This document shows, one piece after another, positions 39,746 through 53,896 of a DNA stretch of 64,000 nt. The stretch is from positions 16,299 to 80,298 of the forward strand of contig CACGKH010000002.1 in the NCBI GenBank assembly GCA_902573585.1. The letters run 5' to 3'. The translations under genes were made by a program, and so were the position numbers. Position 1 is the first letter of the stretch. Each line of letters begins with the position of its first letter. The notes beneath the pieces were generated by a model, which saw only the letters and a program-made list of their open reading frames with translations, ran no database searches and was not told the origin of the DNA. Source of the DNA: an uncultured Pelagibacteraceae bacterium (lineage in GTDB: Bacteria > Pseudomonadota > Alphaproteobacteria > Pelagibacterales > Pelagibacteraceae).

Positions 39746-41701
39746 ATGAAAGTACCGATTCTATTACCAAATATATTTAACCATCCTTTTACATATGAAA
39801 GTGAGATAAATCTAAAAGTAGGTGATTATGTAATAGTACCTTTTGGAAAATCAAAAATTACAGGGGTTGTTTGGGATCAATTTGAAAAAAGTAATAACAG
39901 AAATTTTAAAATTAAAACTGTTTTAAGAAAATTAAATGTTTCACCATTAAAAAAAACAACTATAAAATTTCTTAATTGGTTTGCTGAATATAATATAATC
40001 CCAAAGGGGATGGCTTTGAAACTAGTTTTATTAAGTAGTAATGCTATAGAAAGATTGGATAAAGATACTTATAAAATTTTTGACTCTAATATTAAAATAA
40101 ATTCAATCAAACTTTCTGAAGAACAAAAAAAATCCTTACAAAAAATGAATATTTCTAATGAAAAATTTAGAGTACACGTTCTTCAAGGGACAACAGGTTC
40201 AGGAAAAACTGTCGTTTATTTTTCAGCTCTAAAAAATATTATAAAAAAAGGTTTACAAGGCCTAATTCTATTGCCTGAAATAGGTTTAACAAGCCAATTT
40301 GAAAAAAAATTTATTGAATTTTTTGGTATTACACCAGCAGTTTGGCACTCTGGAATTTCAAAAAAAAAAAAAGAAGTCATTTGGAGCGGGGTTGCTAATG
40401 GAGAAATCAAGGTTGTGATAGGAGCAAGATCGTCATTGTTTTTACCATTTAAAAATTTAGGTCTAATTATCGTTGATGAGGAACATGATCAATCTTACAA
40501 ACAAGACGAAGGGGTGACTTATAATGCAAGAGATATGGCAATATCTAGAGCATCATTTGAAAATATTCCTATAAATTTAATAACGGCTGTTCCATCAATT
40601 GAAACATTCGAAAATATTCAAAAAAAAAAATATAGTATTTCTAGATTAGAACAACGTTACCTTAACGCATCCTTGCCAAATTATGAAATAATTAATCTAA
40701 ATGAAAATAAATTAGAAAAACAATCTTGGCTTTCAAATAAAATAATAGACAAAGTAAATTTTCACCTTAATAGAAATGATCAAGTATTATTTTTTTTAAA
40801 TCGACGTGGATTTTCTCCACACGTGCTTTGTAATAAATGTTTCAATAGTTATACTTGTCCAAACTGTTCTATTAATTTGGTTTATCATAAAAATAAGAAT
40901 AACTTATTATGTCATTATTGTGGGTTCAAATCATCTTTAAAAAGACCTTGTATAAAAGATGGAGATTGTGAAATAATTTTTAGTGGGCCAGGTGTTGAAA
41001 GAATATCTGAAGAAGTAAAAAGAAAATTTCCATCAAAAAAAATTGAGATTTTTTCAAGTGATACAATGAATAAAAAAGATTCTGGAACTAAACTAGAAAA
41101 AATAATTAATAATGAGGTTCAAATTTTGGTTGGTACACAATTAATCTCTAAAGGTTTTCATTTTCCAAGTTTAAATTGTATTGTAGTAGTTGATATTGAC
41201 CTTTCATCTCAAGGACATGATTTAAGAGGTGTAGAAAAAAACTTACAATTATATCATCAACTTTCTGGAAGAGCAGGAAGGACAGGTAAACCTGCAACAG
41301 TATATTTTCAAACTTATAACAATGATGTTAAGATGATTTCAGATTTAACTAATAGTAACCCTGATATTTTTCTAGATAAAGAACTACATATTAGAAAACA
41401 AAATAAGCTTCCACCATTTCAAAGGTTTATTTCATTAATTTTGACAGGAGAGAATGAAGTAAAATTAGAGAAAGAGGCGTATAAATTTAAAACTTTTATC
41501 GAAGATAAACTAACTGGAAAAATTCTTGGACCAGTAAGTGCCCCTATATTTAGAATAAAAAAAAAATATAGAATTAGATTGTTAATTAGAGGGGCAAAAA
41601 CATTAAAGTTACAAAATTCATTAGCAGAAGCAATACAAAATTACAAATTCCAACCAGGAATAAAACTGTCAGTTGATGTTGACCCAATAAACTTCAATTA
41701 A
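39746..41701 (+). CDS. priA: Primosomal helicase PriA
   Basis: PriA restarts stalled replication forks. The 651 residues have the N-terminal 3'-DNA-binding region, Walker A GTTGSGKT at 148-155, DEEH at 244-247 and a zinc insert with eight Cys (362, 365, 371, 374, 389, 392, 402, 408). Helicase motif III reads TAVPS instead of the usual SATPS, and the last zinc pair is C-X5-C rather than C-X2-C. It is shorter than E. coli PriA (about 730) but full in domains. The call is sure; the odd motifs deserve a look. Confidence 0.93.
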   Translation: MKVPILLPNIFNHPFTYESEINLKVGDYVIVPFGKSKITGVVWDQFEKSNNRNFKIKTVLRKLNVSPLKKTTIKFLNWFAEYNIIPKGMALKLVLLSSNAIERLDKDTYKIFDSNIKINSIKLSEEQKKSLQKMNISNEKFRVHVLQGTTGSGKTVVYFSALKNIIKKGLQGLILLPEIGLTSQFEKKFIEFFGITPAVWHSGISKKKKEVIWSGVANGEIKVVIGARSSLFLPFKNLGLIIVDEEHDQSYKQDEGVTYNARDMAISRASFENIPINLITAVPSIETFENIQKKKYSISRLEQRYLNASLPNYEIINLNENKLEKQSWLSNKIIDKVNFHLNRNDQVLFFLNRRGFSPHVLCNKCFNSYTCPNCSINLVYHKNKNNLLCHYCGFKSSLKRPCIKDGDCEIIFSGPGVERISEEVKRKFPSKKIEIFSSDTMNKKDSGTKLEKIINNEVQILVGTQLISKGFHFPSLNCIVVVDIDLSSQGHDLRGVEKNLQLYHQLSGRAGRTGKPATVYFQTYNNDVKMISDLTNSNPDIFLDKELHIRKQNKLPPFQRFISLILTGENEVKLEKEAYKFKTFIEDKLTGKILGPVSAPIFRIKKKYRIRLLIRGAKTLKLQNSLAEAIQNYKFQPGIKLSVDVDPINFN

Positions 41702-41736
41702 TCTTTAAAAAAAAGGGCTTTTAAATGAATGTGCTC

Positions 41737-41765
41737 TTGAAGACAAAATGGTCATATGTTAATTA
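41737..41765 (+). promoter_or_regulatory. Candidate promoter for the ATP synthase operon
   Basis: TTGAAG at 41737-41742 and TAATTA at 41760-41765 with 17 nt between, in the 109-nt gap between priA and atpH. The -10 box is a modest match. Confidence 0.4.
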
Positions 41766-41810
41766 AAGCGTGATTTTAAAAATAATCTTCAACATAACAG
41801 AGGTACTAAG

Positions 41811-42368
41811 TTGAGTAAAAATAAGGGATTTTCAATAACTTCAGCTGGAAGATATTCCTTAGCTTTATATGAATTGGCAAGTGAAAATAATGTTCTTTCA
41901 CAAGTTGAAGATCAATCCTCATCTTTATTAAATTTGATTTCATTAAGTAAAGATTTCTCAAATTTAATTAAGGATCCCACAAATAGCCAAGAAGATCTTT
42001 TAAAGGTAATAGAAAATATTTCAAATGATAATAAATTGGAAAATTTATTAAAAAGTTTTTTAAATTTTTTAGTCACTAAAAGGCGTTTTTTTTATGTAGA
42101 GCAAATTTTAAAAAATTTTATTGAAACATGCTCTCAAAAAAGAGGAGAATTAAAAGCTGAATTAAAGTCTGCGAAAGAGCTATCTAGTGATGAGATTTCT
42201 AAAATCACGGAAGAGCTTACTAAAAACTTTAGTTCTAAAATAAAATTAAACTATAAACATGATGTAAGTTTAATAGGAGGCTTAGTATTACAAGTTGGAA
42301 GTACTATGGTAGACACCTCAATTAAAAATAAATTACAACAAATCGAAAATAGAATGATAGAGGCATAA
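41811..42368 (+). CDS. atpH: ATP synthase F1 delta subunit
   Basis: The 185-residue delta subunit links F1 to the peripheral stalk. The N terminus (SAGRYSLALYELA) and the C-terminal GGLVLQVGSTMVDTS motif are typical. The TTG start is backed by AGAGG 8-12 nt upstream. First gene of atpHAGDC; the Fo genes are elsewhere, as usual in alphaproteobacteria. Confidence 0.95.
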   Translation: MSKNKGFSITSAGRYSLALYELASENNVLSQVEDQSSSLLNLISLSKDFSNLIKDPTNSQEDLLKVIENISNDNKLENLLKSFLNFLVTKRRFFYVEQILKNFIETCSQKRGELKAELKSAKELSSDEISKITEELTKNFSSKIKLNYKHDVSLIGGLVLQVGSTMVDTSIKNKLQQIENRMIEA

Positions 42369-43904
42369 ATGGAAATTAATCCTTCAGAAGTAACTAAAAT
42401 ATTAAAAGAACAAGTAAAAAATTTTGGTGATAAAGCAGAAGTAACCGAAGTTGGGCAAGTATTATCAGTAGGAGATGGTATTGCTAGAATTTATGGTCTT
42501 GACAATGTTCAAGCTGGAGAGATGGTAGAATTTGCTGATGGTTCTAAAGGTATGGCTTTAAACCTTGAAAGTGAAAATGTAGGGGTTGTAATTTTTGGAG
42601 ATGATAGAAATATCAAAGAAGGTGACACAGTTAAAAGAACTGGTAACATTGTCGATACTCCAGTTGGAAAAGAATTATTAGGAAGAGTTGTTGATGGATT
42701 GGGAAATCCAATTGACGGTAAAGGACCTTTAGATAAAAGTGTTAAAAAAAGCAGAGTTGAAGTTAAAGCTCCAGGAATTATTCCTAGACAATCAGTTAGT
42801 GAACCTATGCAAACAGGTTTAAAATCTATTGATAGTTTGGTGCCAGTTGGAAGAGGTCAACGTGAATTAATTATTGGTGATAGACAAACAGGTAAAACGG
42901 CAGTTGCAATTGATGCAATTATTAACCAAAAAAAGATAAATGAATCTGGTGATGAAAAACAAAAACTTTACTGTATTTATGTTGCTATTGGTCAAAAGAG
43001 ATCAACTGTAAGACAAATTCAAAAAACATTAGAAGAAGCTGGAGCAATGGAGTACACAACAATAGTTGCAGCAACAGCATCTGACTCTGCGCCACTTCAG
43101 TTTTTAGCTCCTTATACAGGATGCGCAATGGGTGAGTATTTTAGAGATAATGGAATGCATGGATTAATTATTTACGATGATTTATCCAAACAGGCTGTAG
43201 CTTATAGACAAATGTCTCTACTATTAAGAAGGCCTCCAGGAAGAGAAGCTTATCCTGGTGATGTATTTTATTTACATAGCAGACTTTTAGAAAGAGCAGC
43301 TAAATTAAGTGACGAGCATGGTGGAGGCTCTTTAACAGCACTTCCAATTATTGAAACACAAGGTGGTGACGTATCAGCGTTTATTCCAACTAACGTAATT
43401 TCAATTACTGATGGTCAAATTTTCTTAGAAACTGAACTTTTTAACCAAGGGATTAGACCAGCTATTAACGTAGGATTATCTGTTTCTAGGGTAGGTTCTT
43501 CAGCACAAACAAAAGCGATGAAAAAGGTTTCTGGATCTATGAAATTAGAATTGGCGCAATACAGAGAGATGGCTGCTTTTGCTCAGTTTGGTTCTGATTT
43601 AGATGCATCAACACAGCAACTTTTAAATAGAGGGTCAAAATTGACTGAACTTCTTAAACAAAAACAATATTCACCAATGACAGTAGCCGAACAAGTTATT
43701 TCAGTCTTTTGTGGAGTAAAAGGGTACTTGGATGATATTGAATTAAAAGATATTGCTGAGTTTGAAAACAAAATCATTGAAAAATGTAAGTCTGACAAAC
43801 CTGAAATAATTGACTCAATTCAAAGTTCAGGAAAACTCGATGATGATAAAGAAAAATTACTAATTGAAGTAATTACTCAATTAAAGGAAAACTTTAAATC
43901 TTAA
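42369..43904 (+). CDS. atpA: ATP synthase F1 alpha subunit
   Basis: The 511-residue non-catalytic nucleotide-binding subunit has the P-loop [11 protein letters not shown] near residue 170, the [12 protein letters not shown] segment and the [17 protein letters not shown] signature. Start follows the atpH stop directly. Confidence 0.98.
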   Translation: MEINPSEVTKILKEQVKNFGDKAEVTEVGQVLSVGDGIARIYGLDNVQAGEMVEFADGSKGMALNLESENVGVVIFGDDRNIKEGDTVKRTGNIVDTPVGKELLGRVVDGLGNPIDGKGPLDKSVKKSRVEVKAPGIIPRQSVSEPMQTGLKSIDSLVPVGRGQRELIIGDRQTGKTAVAIDAIINQKKINESGDEKQKLYCIYVAIGQKRSTVRQIQKTLEEAGAMEYTTIVAATASDSAPLQFLAPYTGCAMGEYFRDNGMHGLIIYDDLSKQAVAYRQMSLLLRRPPGREAYPGDVFYLHSRLLERAAKLSDEHGGGSLTALPIIETQGGDVSAFIPTNVISITDGQIFLETELFNQGIRPAINVGLSVSRVGSSAQTKAMKKVSGSMKLELAQYREMAAFAQFGSDLDASTQQLLNRGSKLTELLKQKQYSPMTVAEQVISVFCGVKGYLDDIELKDIAEFENKIIEKCKSDKPEIIDSIQSSGKLDDDKEKLLIEVITQLKENFKS

Positions 43905-43910
43905 TCTATT

Positions 43911-46206
<2,296 letters not shown>

Positions 46207-46207
<1 letters not shown>

Positions 46208-46599
46208 TGAGTGAAGAGTTTAAAATTGAAATAGTAAATCCCGAAAAATCTTTTTTAGTAAAAGAGGATATTTCTGAGGTTGTTGTGCCTGCATTTGAGG
46301 GTGAAATGGGAATCTTAAAAGATCATATTTCTATTATTTCTTTTTTAAAACCAGGAATAATTAAAGTTTTTTCGAAATCAGGTAATGAAAATTACTATGT
46401 TGAAGATGGGATAATAGAATTTAAAAATAATAATTTATCTATTTTGACAAGCTCAATTTTAAATCTTTCTGATATAGGTAAGTCTAAACAACAAGACTTA
46501 TTGAAACAAGCTGAACAGGAAGCTAGTAAACCTGATATTAATGATCAATTGAAATATTTAATCGATCAAAAAATTGAAGTTTTAAGATCAATTAATTGA
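46207..46599 (+). CDS. atpC: ATP synthase F1 epsilon subunit
   Basis: The 130-residue subunit has the beta-sandwich domain with VVPAFEGEMGILKDH and a short C-terminal helical part. It ends the F1 operon, overlapping the convergent rppH gene by 8 nt. Confidence 0.95.
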
Positions 46600-47068
46600 T
46601 AATTTTTAGAACTTTTTCTTTAAGTTCTTTGTAAACTTGAAGTTTAAAATCAACAACTACATCTGTAATACGATCGATTTCAATCCACTTCCACTCTAAA
46701 AATTCAGGATTTTTAGTTTTTATATTTATTTCTTTTTCCTCACCAACAAATTTCATTAAAAACCATTTTTGTTTTTGACCTTTATATTTGCCTTTCCAAA
46801 TAATACCCAATAAATGTTTGGGGAGCTCATATATTGTTGATCCATCTAATTCTCTGATTAATTCCACATTTTTGATACTCGTTTCTTCATCTAATTCTCT
46901 GTAAGCTGCTTTTAAAAAATCTTCACCTTCATCGACACCTCCCTGGGGCATTTGCCAAAAATTTTTAGGATTATCAATTCTTTTTGCTACAAAAACTTTA
47001 TTCTCTTTGTTTAATACAATTATACCCACTCCTTTTCTAAGAGGTAAATCTTTAAACTTATCTTCCAT
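46592..47068 (-). CDS. rppH: RNA pyrophosphohydrolase (Nudix)
   Basis: The 158-residue Nudix enzyme trims 5' triphosphate from mRNA or dinucleoside polyphosphates. The Nudix box runs from Gly43/Gly44 to Ile65 with RELDEET. The family's usual Gly near the end is Ser64. The WQMPQGGVDEGE stretch is typical of RppH/NudH. It follows ctpA by 1 nt on the same strand. Confidence 0.92.
   Translation of the reverse strand: MEDKFKDLPLRKGVGIIVLNKENKVFVAKRIDNPKNFWQMPQGGVDEGEDFLKAAYRELDEETSIKNVELIRELDGSTIYELPKHLLGIIWKGKYKGQKQKWFLMKFVGEEKEINIKTKNPEFLEWKWIEIDRITDVVVDFKLQVYKELKEKVLKIIN
46608..46630 (+). terminator. Possible terminator of the ATP synthase operon
   Basis: AGAACTT (46608-46614) pairs perfectly with AAGTTCT (46622-46628) around a 7-nt loop, followed by TT and then TTGT. 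The T-run is weak. It lies inside the 3' end of the convergent rppH gene. Confidence 0.35.
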
Positions 47069-47069
47069 T

Positions 47070-48200
47070 CTAGCCGTTTAATAATTTTATAGCGTAATTT
47101 AATTGATTATCTGTTTCTGTTTTTATTAAAAAATTATCTGACTCTTCTCCAATTTCAATATCTGGAGAAACACCAACTTCAGAAATTGATTTTCCTGATG
47201 GTAGGTAATACTTAGCAACAGTTAATCTAATTGCACCTTTATTTTTAAGAGGTATTATTGATTGAACAGAACCTTTTCCAAAGCTACTCTCACCCAATAA
47301 AATTGCTCTTTTGTGATCTTTTAATGCACCAGCAACAATTTCTGAAGCCGACGCAGAACCATAATTAATTAAAACAATTAAAGTTTTTCCATTAGTTATA
47401 TCACCTTCTTTTGCAAACCATCTTCTATTTTCAGACACTTTCCTACTTTTTGTAGATACTATTTCCCCACTTTCTAAAAAAAAGTCAGTTATTTTTATTG
47501 CTTGTGAAAGTAAACCTCCGGGATTATTCCTTAAATCTAAAATATATTTTTTAACTTTTTTACTGTTCTCTAATTCTTTTATTTTTTTTTTAATTTGTCG
47601 ACCACTATTTTCATTAAATGAGGTTAGTCTAATGTAACCAATATTTTTATCTAAAACTTCAGATTTCACAGATTGAATTTGAATGACTTCTCTTACAATA
47701 TTAAATGTGAGTGCCTTTTTTTCTCCTCTTCTTCTAATAGTTAATTCAATTCCAGATCCAACTGGACCTCTCATTAAATCTACAGCTTCACCCAATGATT
47801 TTCCTTGTACTTGGTTATTATCAATTTTTACAATATAATCTCCTGCTTTAATGCCTGCTTTTGAAGCTGGTGTGTCGTCTATAGGGGAAATAACTTTTAC
47901 AACGCCAGACTCCATAGTTACTTCAATACCCAAACCTCCAAATTTGCCACTCGTTTCAGTTTGCATTTCATTAAATAACTCGGGTGACATATAAGCAGAG
48001 TATGGATCTAAAGATTGGAGAAGGCCATTAATTGCAGAATCCATACTTTCTGATTGATTTATTTCATCAACATATTCTTTATTAATTTTTTCTAGAACCT
48101 CGCCAAATAGATCGATTTTTTCATACAAGATTTTTTCAGTAGATTGAGCTCCCTGGATAAAAAGGACCCAAAAAAATAATACAAAAATCTTTTTTTTCAT
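47070..48200 (-). CDS. ctpA: C-terminal processing peptidase (S41 family)
   Basis: The 376-residue periplasmic serine protease has a signal peptide (to about residue 20), a PDZ domain (about 85-165) and the S41 catalytic domain. The Ser-containing SASASE motif is at 282-287 and the catalytic Lys309 is in FGKG. It trims C termini of exported proteins, often affecting the cell wall. It overlaps rsfS by 4 nt. Confidence 0.95.
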   Translation of the reverse strand: MKKKIFVLFFWVLFIQGAQSTEKILYEKIDLFGEVLEKINKEYVDEINQSESMDSAINGLLQSLDPYSAYMSPELFNEMQTETSGKFGGLGIEVTMESGVVKVISPIDDTPASKAGIKAGDYIVKIDNNQVQGKSLGEAVDLMRGPVGSGIELTIRRRGEKKALTFNIVREVIQIQSVKSEVLDKNIGYIRLTSFNENSGRQIKKKIKELENSKKVKKYILDLRNNPGGLLSQAIKITDFFLESGEIVSTKSRKVSENRRWFAKEGDITNGKTLIVLINYGSASASEIVAGALKDHKRAILLGESSFGKGSVQSIIPLKNKGAIRLTVAKYYLPSGKSISEVGVSPDIEIGEESDNFLIKTETDNQLNYAIKLLNG

Positions 48201-48547
48201 ATGATTAATTTTTCTTTTGGTATTAATTCAGACCAAATTTTTTCGAGTTCATAAAATTTTCTTTTTTCTGGATGGAATATGTGAACAATTAAATCGATAC
48301 CATCAACTAATTTCCATTCACTACTATCTTTACCTTCTATCTTGGAGTCTTTAATACCGTTATCTTTCAATTTTTCTAAAACTTGTTCAGATAGCGATTG
48401 AATATGTCTTGAAGAAGTTCCACTCGCAATAATCATGTAATCTGCCATTGAACTTTTGTCTTTTAAGTCAATACTAATTATATCTCGAGCTTTATTAATA
48501 TCTAATGTTTTTATGACGATTTTATTTAAATCTGAAATTTTATCCAT
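48197..48547 (-). CDS. rsfS: Ribosomal silencing factor RsfS
   Basis: The 116-residue protein of the RsfS/YbeB/Iojap family binds L14 and blocks subunit joining. It has the DYMIIASGTSSRHIQ stretch and DLIVHIFHPEKRKFYELEKIW near the C terminus. It lies between nadD and ctpA; rlmH, which often follows rsfS, is not here. Confidence 0.95.
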   Translation of the reverse strand: MDKISDLNKIVIKTLDINKARDIISIDLKDKSSMADYMIIASGTSSRHIQSLSEQVLEKLKDNGIKDSKIEGKDSSEWKLVDGIDLIVHIFHPEKRKFYELEKIWSELIPKEKLII

Positions 48548-48564
48548 TAATTAAATTCAGATTA

Positions 48565-49086
48565 TCAAATTTTTCTTAATTGAGAAGATGAAATATTGAC
48601 TTTATCAAACTCAATAAATTTCAAATTTTTCTTGTTTAATCTTTTAAATGTCATTGAATTTAGAGATTTTTTTTTGTATCCGTGGCGATCAAAGACAACA
48701 ATATTACATTTTTTTGAAATATTTTTCCATTTGTGCCACTTATGAAAATTTATAAGGTTGTCAGCTCCCATTAAAAAGTAAATTTCGTTTAGTTTATTTT
48801 TAGTAAAATGATTTATTAAATCTATAGTTTTATTTGATTTAATTTTATCCTCATAAAATCTAACTTTTATAAAATTTGTTTTTTTTATAATTTTCTTACA
48901 AAATTTAATTCTATCTAAAATGTCTGTACTACTTTTTTCTTTAAAAGGGTTTTTTTTTGTGATTGCCCATATTATTTGATTGAGCTCAAATCTTTTTGCT
49001 GCTTCTTTCGATATTGCTAAATGACCTTTATGGGCAGGATCAAAAGAACCACCAAGAATCCCAATTTTATTTTTTTTTAAACTCAA
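48565..49086 (-). CDS. nadD: Nicotinate-nucleotide adenylyltransferase
   Basis: The 173-residue enzyme adenylates nicotinate mononucleotide for NAD synthesis. GGSFDPAHKGH is the nucleotidyltransferase motif near the N terminus and ISSSQLRKI resembles the ISSTxIR motif. The protein stops right after that motif, lacking the usual 20-30 C-terminal residues. It lies between proA and rsfS. Confidence 0.9.
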   Translation of the reverse strand: MSLKKNKIGILGGSFDPAHKGHLAISKEAAKRFELNQIIWAITKKNPFKEKSSTDILDRIKFCKKIIKKTNFIKVRFYEDKIKSNKTIDLINHFTKNKLNEIYFLMGADNLINFHKWHKWKNISKKCNIVVFDRHGYKKKSLNSMTFKRLNKKNLKFIEFDKVNISSSQLRKI

Positions 49087-49087
49087 G

Positions 49088-50337
49088 TTATTTCCTAATT
49101 TTTCCTTTACTTGTAATTTGATATTTATAAGAAACTAGTTGATTCAAACCAACTGGTCCTCTTGGTGGAAGTATATTGGTAGAAATTCCAACTTCACCTC
49201 CAAAACCAAATTCACCACCATCTGCAAATTGTGTTGATGTATTATGCATAGCGATAGAACTTTTAACTTCTTTTAAAAATTTTGTAGCTGAGTTATTATT
49301 TTGTGTAATAATACAATCAGTATGCATTGTTCCATACTTATTAATATGTTCAATTGCATCATCAAGATTTTTTACAGATTTTACAGATACAATTGATGAT
49401 AAATATTCTTTAGACCAGTCTTTATTTGATGCTTTACGTATTTTCTTATCATATAACTTTTTAATTTTGCTATCTCCAATAATTTTACACCCACTTGTTT
49501 CTAAGTTTTTTAAAATAGATATTCCAAATTTTTTTATTATTTTTTCATGTAAGAGAATAGTTTCTGTTGCACCACAAATTGCTGTATTTCTTAATTTAGC
49601 ATTGTGTACAACTCTTTTTGCAATATTTGGGTTAGCATCTTTATCAATGTAAGTATGACAAACACCTTCTAAATGTCCAATAGTTGGAACATTAGATAAG
49701 TTTTGGACTTTTTTAACTAAACTTTTTCCACCTCTAGGTATAATAACATCAATGAATTTATTCATTTGAGTCAATAAAAAATCAACTACTCTTCTATTTT
49801 TTAAACTTATAAATTGAACAAAGTTTTCATCTAAATTATTTTTTTTTAGTGACTTTCTAAATAATTTTGAAAGTAGAAGATTTGAATAAAAAGCCTCCGT
49901 GCCTCCTTTTAATATTACAGCATTACCAGATTTAAAACATAATGCAGCTATATCAGAAGTTACGTTAGGTCTACTTTCATAAATTATTCCTATAACACCT
50001 ATTGGTATTGATACTTTTGAAATCTTTAAGCCATTTGGTCTTTTCCACTTTTCTAGTACAATATTTGTTGGATCTTTTAATTTAATAATTTTTTTAATGG
50101 AATTGATTATACCTAAAATTTTTTTTTCATCTAAGATTAGTCTATTTATAAAATTATGTTTAACACCTTTTTTAAAAGCATTTTTCAAATCTTTTTTATT
50201 TTCATTAATTATTGATCTTTTATTTTTTTTTATAAGTAAAAAATAATCTTTTAAAACTTTATCTTTCATTTTTGAGTTTATTTGACACGAAAAAGCTTTT
50301 TTTGACTTTTTACCAATGCTGTGTAATAATTTTTTCA

Positions 50338-50341
<4 letters not shown>
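49088..50341 (-). CDS. proA: Gamma-glutamyl phosphate reductase
   Basis: ProA reduces glutamyl phosphate to the semialdehyde in proline synthesis. The 417-residue protein has the nucleotide stretch IGVIGIIYESRPNVT, the catalytic Cys in NTAICGATE and the C-terminal EVGISTNILPPRGPVGL. It overlaps proB by 4 nt. Confidence 0.96.
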
Positions 50342-52432
<2,091 letters not shown>

Positions 52433-52445
52433 TTAAGTTGTACTA

Positions 52446-52700
52446 TTAATTGGGTTTTACTGAAACAAAAGTTCTATCTGATTTAGTTTTTTTAAAAACC
52501 ACTTTACCTTTTACTATTGAAAAAATTGAGTGATCCTTACCCATACCAACATTTTCACCAGGGAATATTTTAGTACCCCTTTGTCTAACAATTATATTTC
52601 CAGGTATAACGGTTTCTCCACCATATTTTTTAACACCAAGTCTACGTCCTGCACTATCTCGTCCGTTTCTTGATGAACCACCTGCTTTTTTTGTTGCCAT
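52446..52700 (-). CDS. rpmA: Large-subunit ribosomal protein bL27
   Basis: The 84-residue protein has the conserved start [15 protein letters not shown] and the [10 protein letters not shown] and [11 protein letters not shown] segments of L27. Length is normal. Confidence 0.97.
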   Translation of the reverse strand: MATKKAGGSSRNGRDSAGRRLGVKKYGGETVIPGNIIVRQRGTKIFPGENVGMGKDHSIFSIVKGKVVFKKTKSDRTFVSVKPN

Positions 52701-52713
52701 AGTTTATCCTTAC

Positions 52714-53112
52714 TTATTTACTTACTTCTTTCTTAGGTGCTTCTTTTTTTGAAGACTTAGAAATTTTTTCAGCCTCAGATAAAACCTTACCATCTTTTGA
52801 AAAAATTTTGTTTATTCTTATCATAGAATATTCTTGTCTATGACCATTTTTTCTTCTTGAATTTTGTCTTCTTCTTTTTTTAAAAATTAAAATCGTTCTA
52901 TTTTTACTATTTTTAATTAAATTAGCTTCTACTTTAGCACCTTGAACAGTCGGTGTTCCAACCTCAATCATCTTGTTATCACCGTAGGCTAAAATTTCTT
53001 TAAATTCAATTTTAGCATCTGTCTTTGAATCTGGTAGTTTTTCTATTTTTATAATCTCTCCAGATTTAACTTTATACTGTTTACCACCTGTTTTTATTAC
53101 TGCGTATGACAT
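52714..53112 (-). CDS. rplU: Large-subunit ribosomal protein bL21
   Basis: The family start MSYAVIKTGGKQYKV is at ATG 53112, so the in-frame ATG at 53139 is unlikely; it also lies inside the -10 box of the promoter. The 132-residue protein has the L21 core and KKRRRQNSRRKNGHRQEY, then a Lys/Ser/Glu tail of about 25 residues. It heads the rplU-rpmA-obgE-proB-proA run. Confidence 0.96.
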   Translation of the reverse strand: MSYAVIKTGGKQYKVKSGEIIKIEKLPDSKTDAKIEFKEILAYGDNKMIEVGTPTVQGAKVEANLIKNSKNRTILIFKKRRRQNSRRKNGHRQEYSMIRINKIFSKDGKVLSEAEKISKSSKKEAPKKEVSK

Positions 53113-53137
53113 AATGTTTGAATTATTTTGTATCCGC

Positions 53138-53165
53138 AATATAGTCCGAGGAAGACTTTAGTCAA
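53138..53165 (-). promoter_or_regulatory. Strong sigma70-like promoter of rplU-rpmA-obgE
   Basis: On the minus strand TTGACT (53165-53160), 16 nt, then TATATT (53143-53138). It is close to consensus and leaves a leader of about 20 nt before the rplU ATG. Confidence 0.75.
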
Positions 53166-53175
53166 GCTCTATAAG

Positions 53176-53895
53176 TTAAAAATTATCCTTTAAATCTCTT
53201 AATTTTGAAAAGGTTTTTACATCTTTAGCTTTGAGAAATATATTGCACTGTATTTCATCATCTAAAGTAGTTGGCACACTTGGTAGTCCATTCCCAAGTT
53301 TTTCTTTAATTTTAGAAATTTTATTTTTTAGTTGTAAATTACTGGAGTCATAGGCTAAACAAAAATTTGAATTTTGAAGAGTATATTCATGTCCACAGTA
53401 AATTTTGGTATCTTTTGGAAGTGATTTGATTTTTTTTAATGAATTAAACATTTGTTCATAAGTTCCTTCAAAAATTCTTCCACAACCTAAGGAAAATAGA
53501 GTATCGCCAGTAAAAATTATTTTTTCTCTAAAAAAATGGAAAGCAATATGTCCAGTTGTATGACCTGGGATATGGTAAATTTTTGCTTCGAAATTTTCTT
53601 TTTTCCAAATATTAAGATCATCTACTAAAATATCAATTTCTGGAATCCGATCCTTATCACCTTTAAATCCAATTACAGTTGAATTATATATTTTTTTTAA
53701 ATCTTTATTACCACCTACATGATCAAAATGATGATGAGTATTAAGTATATATTTTAAATTAATGTTATTATTTTCAACAAAATCTATTATTGGCTTTGCT
53801 TCACTAGGATCTACAACACAAGCATTTAGATTATTTTCATCAATTATTATATAACTATAATTGTCGTGTAAGCATTTAATTGTTTGAATTTTCAT
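53176..53895 (-). CDS. gloB: Hydroxyacylglutathione hydrolase (glyoxalase II)
   Basis: The 239-residue metallo-beta-lactamase-fold protein has the metal motif THHHFDHVGG, HIPGHTTGHIAF and TGDTLFSLGCGR, and YCGHEYT. It hydrolyses S-lactoylglutathione. The ATG at 53895 follows the metW stop by 1 nt and is preferred over TTG 53907. Confidence 0.93.
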   Translation of the reverse strand: MKIQTIKCLHDNYSYIIIDENNLNACVVDPSEAKPIIDFVENNNINLKYILNTHHHFDHVGGNKDLKKIYNSTVIGFKGDKDRIPEIDILVDDLNIWKKENFEAKIYHIPGHTTGHIAFHFFREKIIFTGDTLFSLGCGRIFEGTYEQMFNSLKKIKSLPKDTKIYCGHEYTLQNSNFCLAYDSSNLQLKNKISKIKEKLGNGLPSVPTTLDDEIQCNIFLKAKDVKTFSKLRDLKDNF

Positions 53896-53896
53896 C

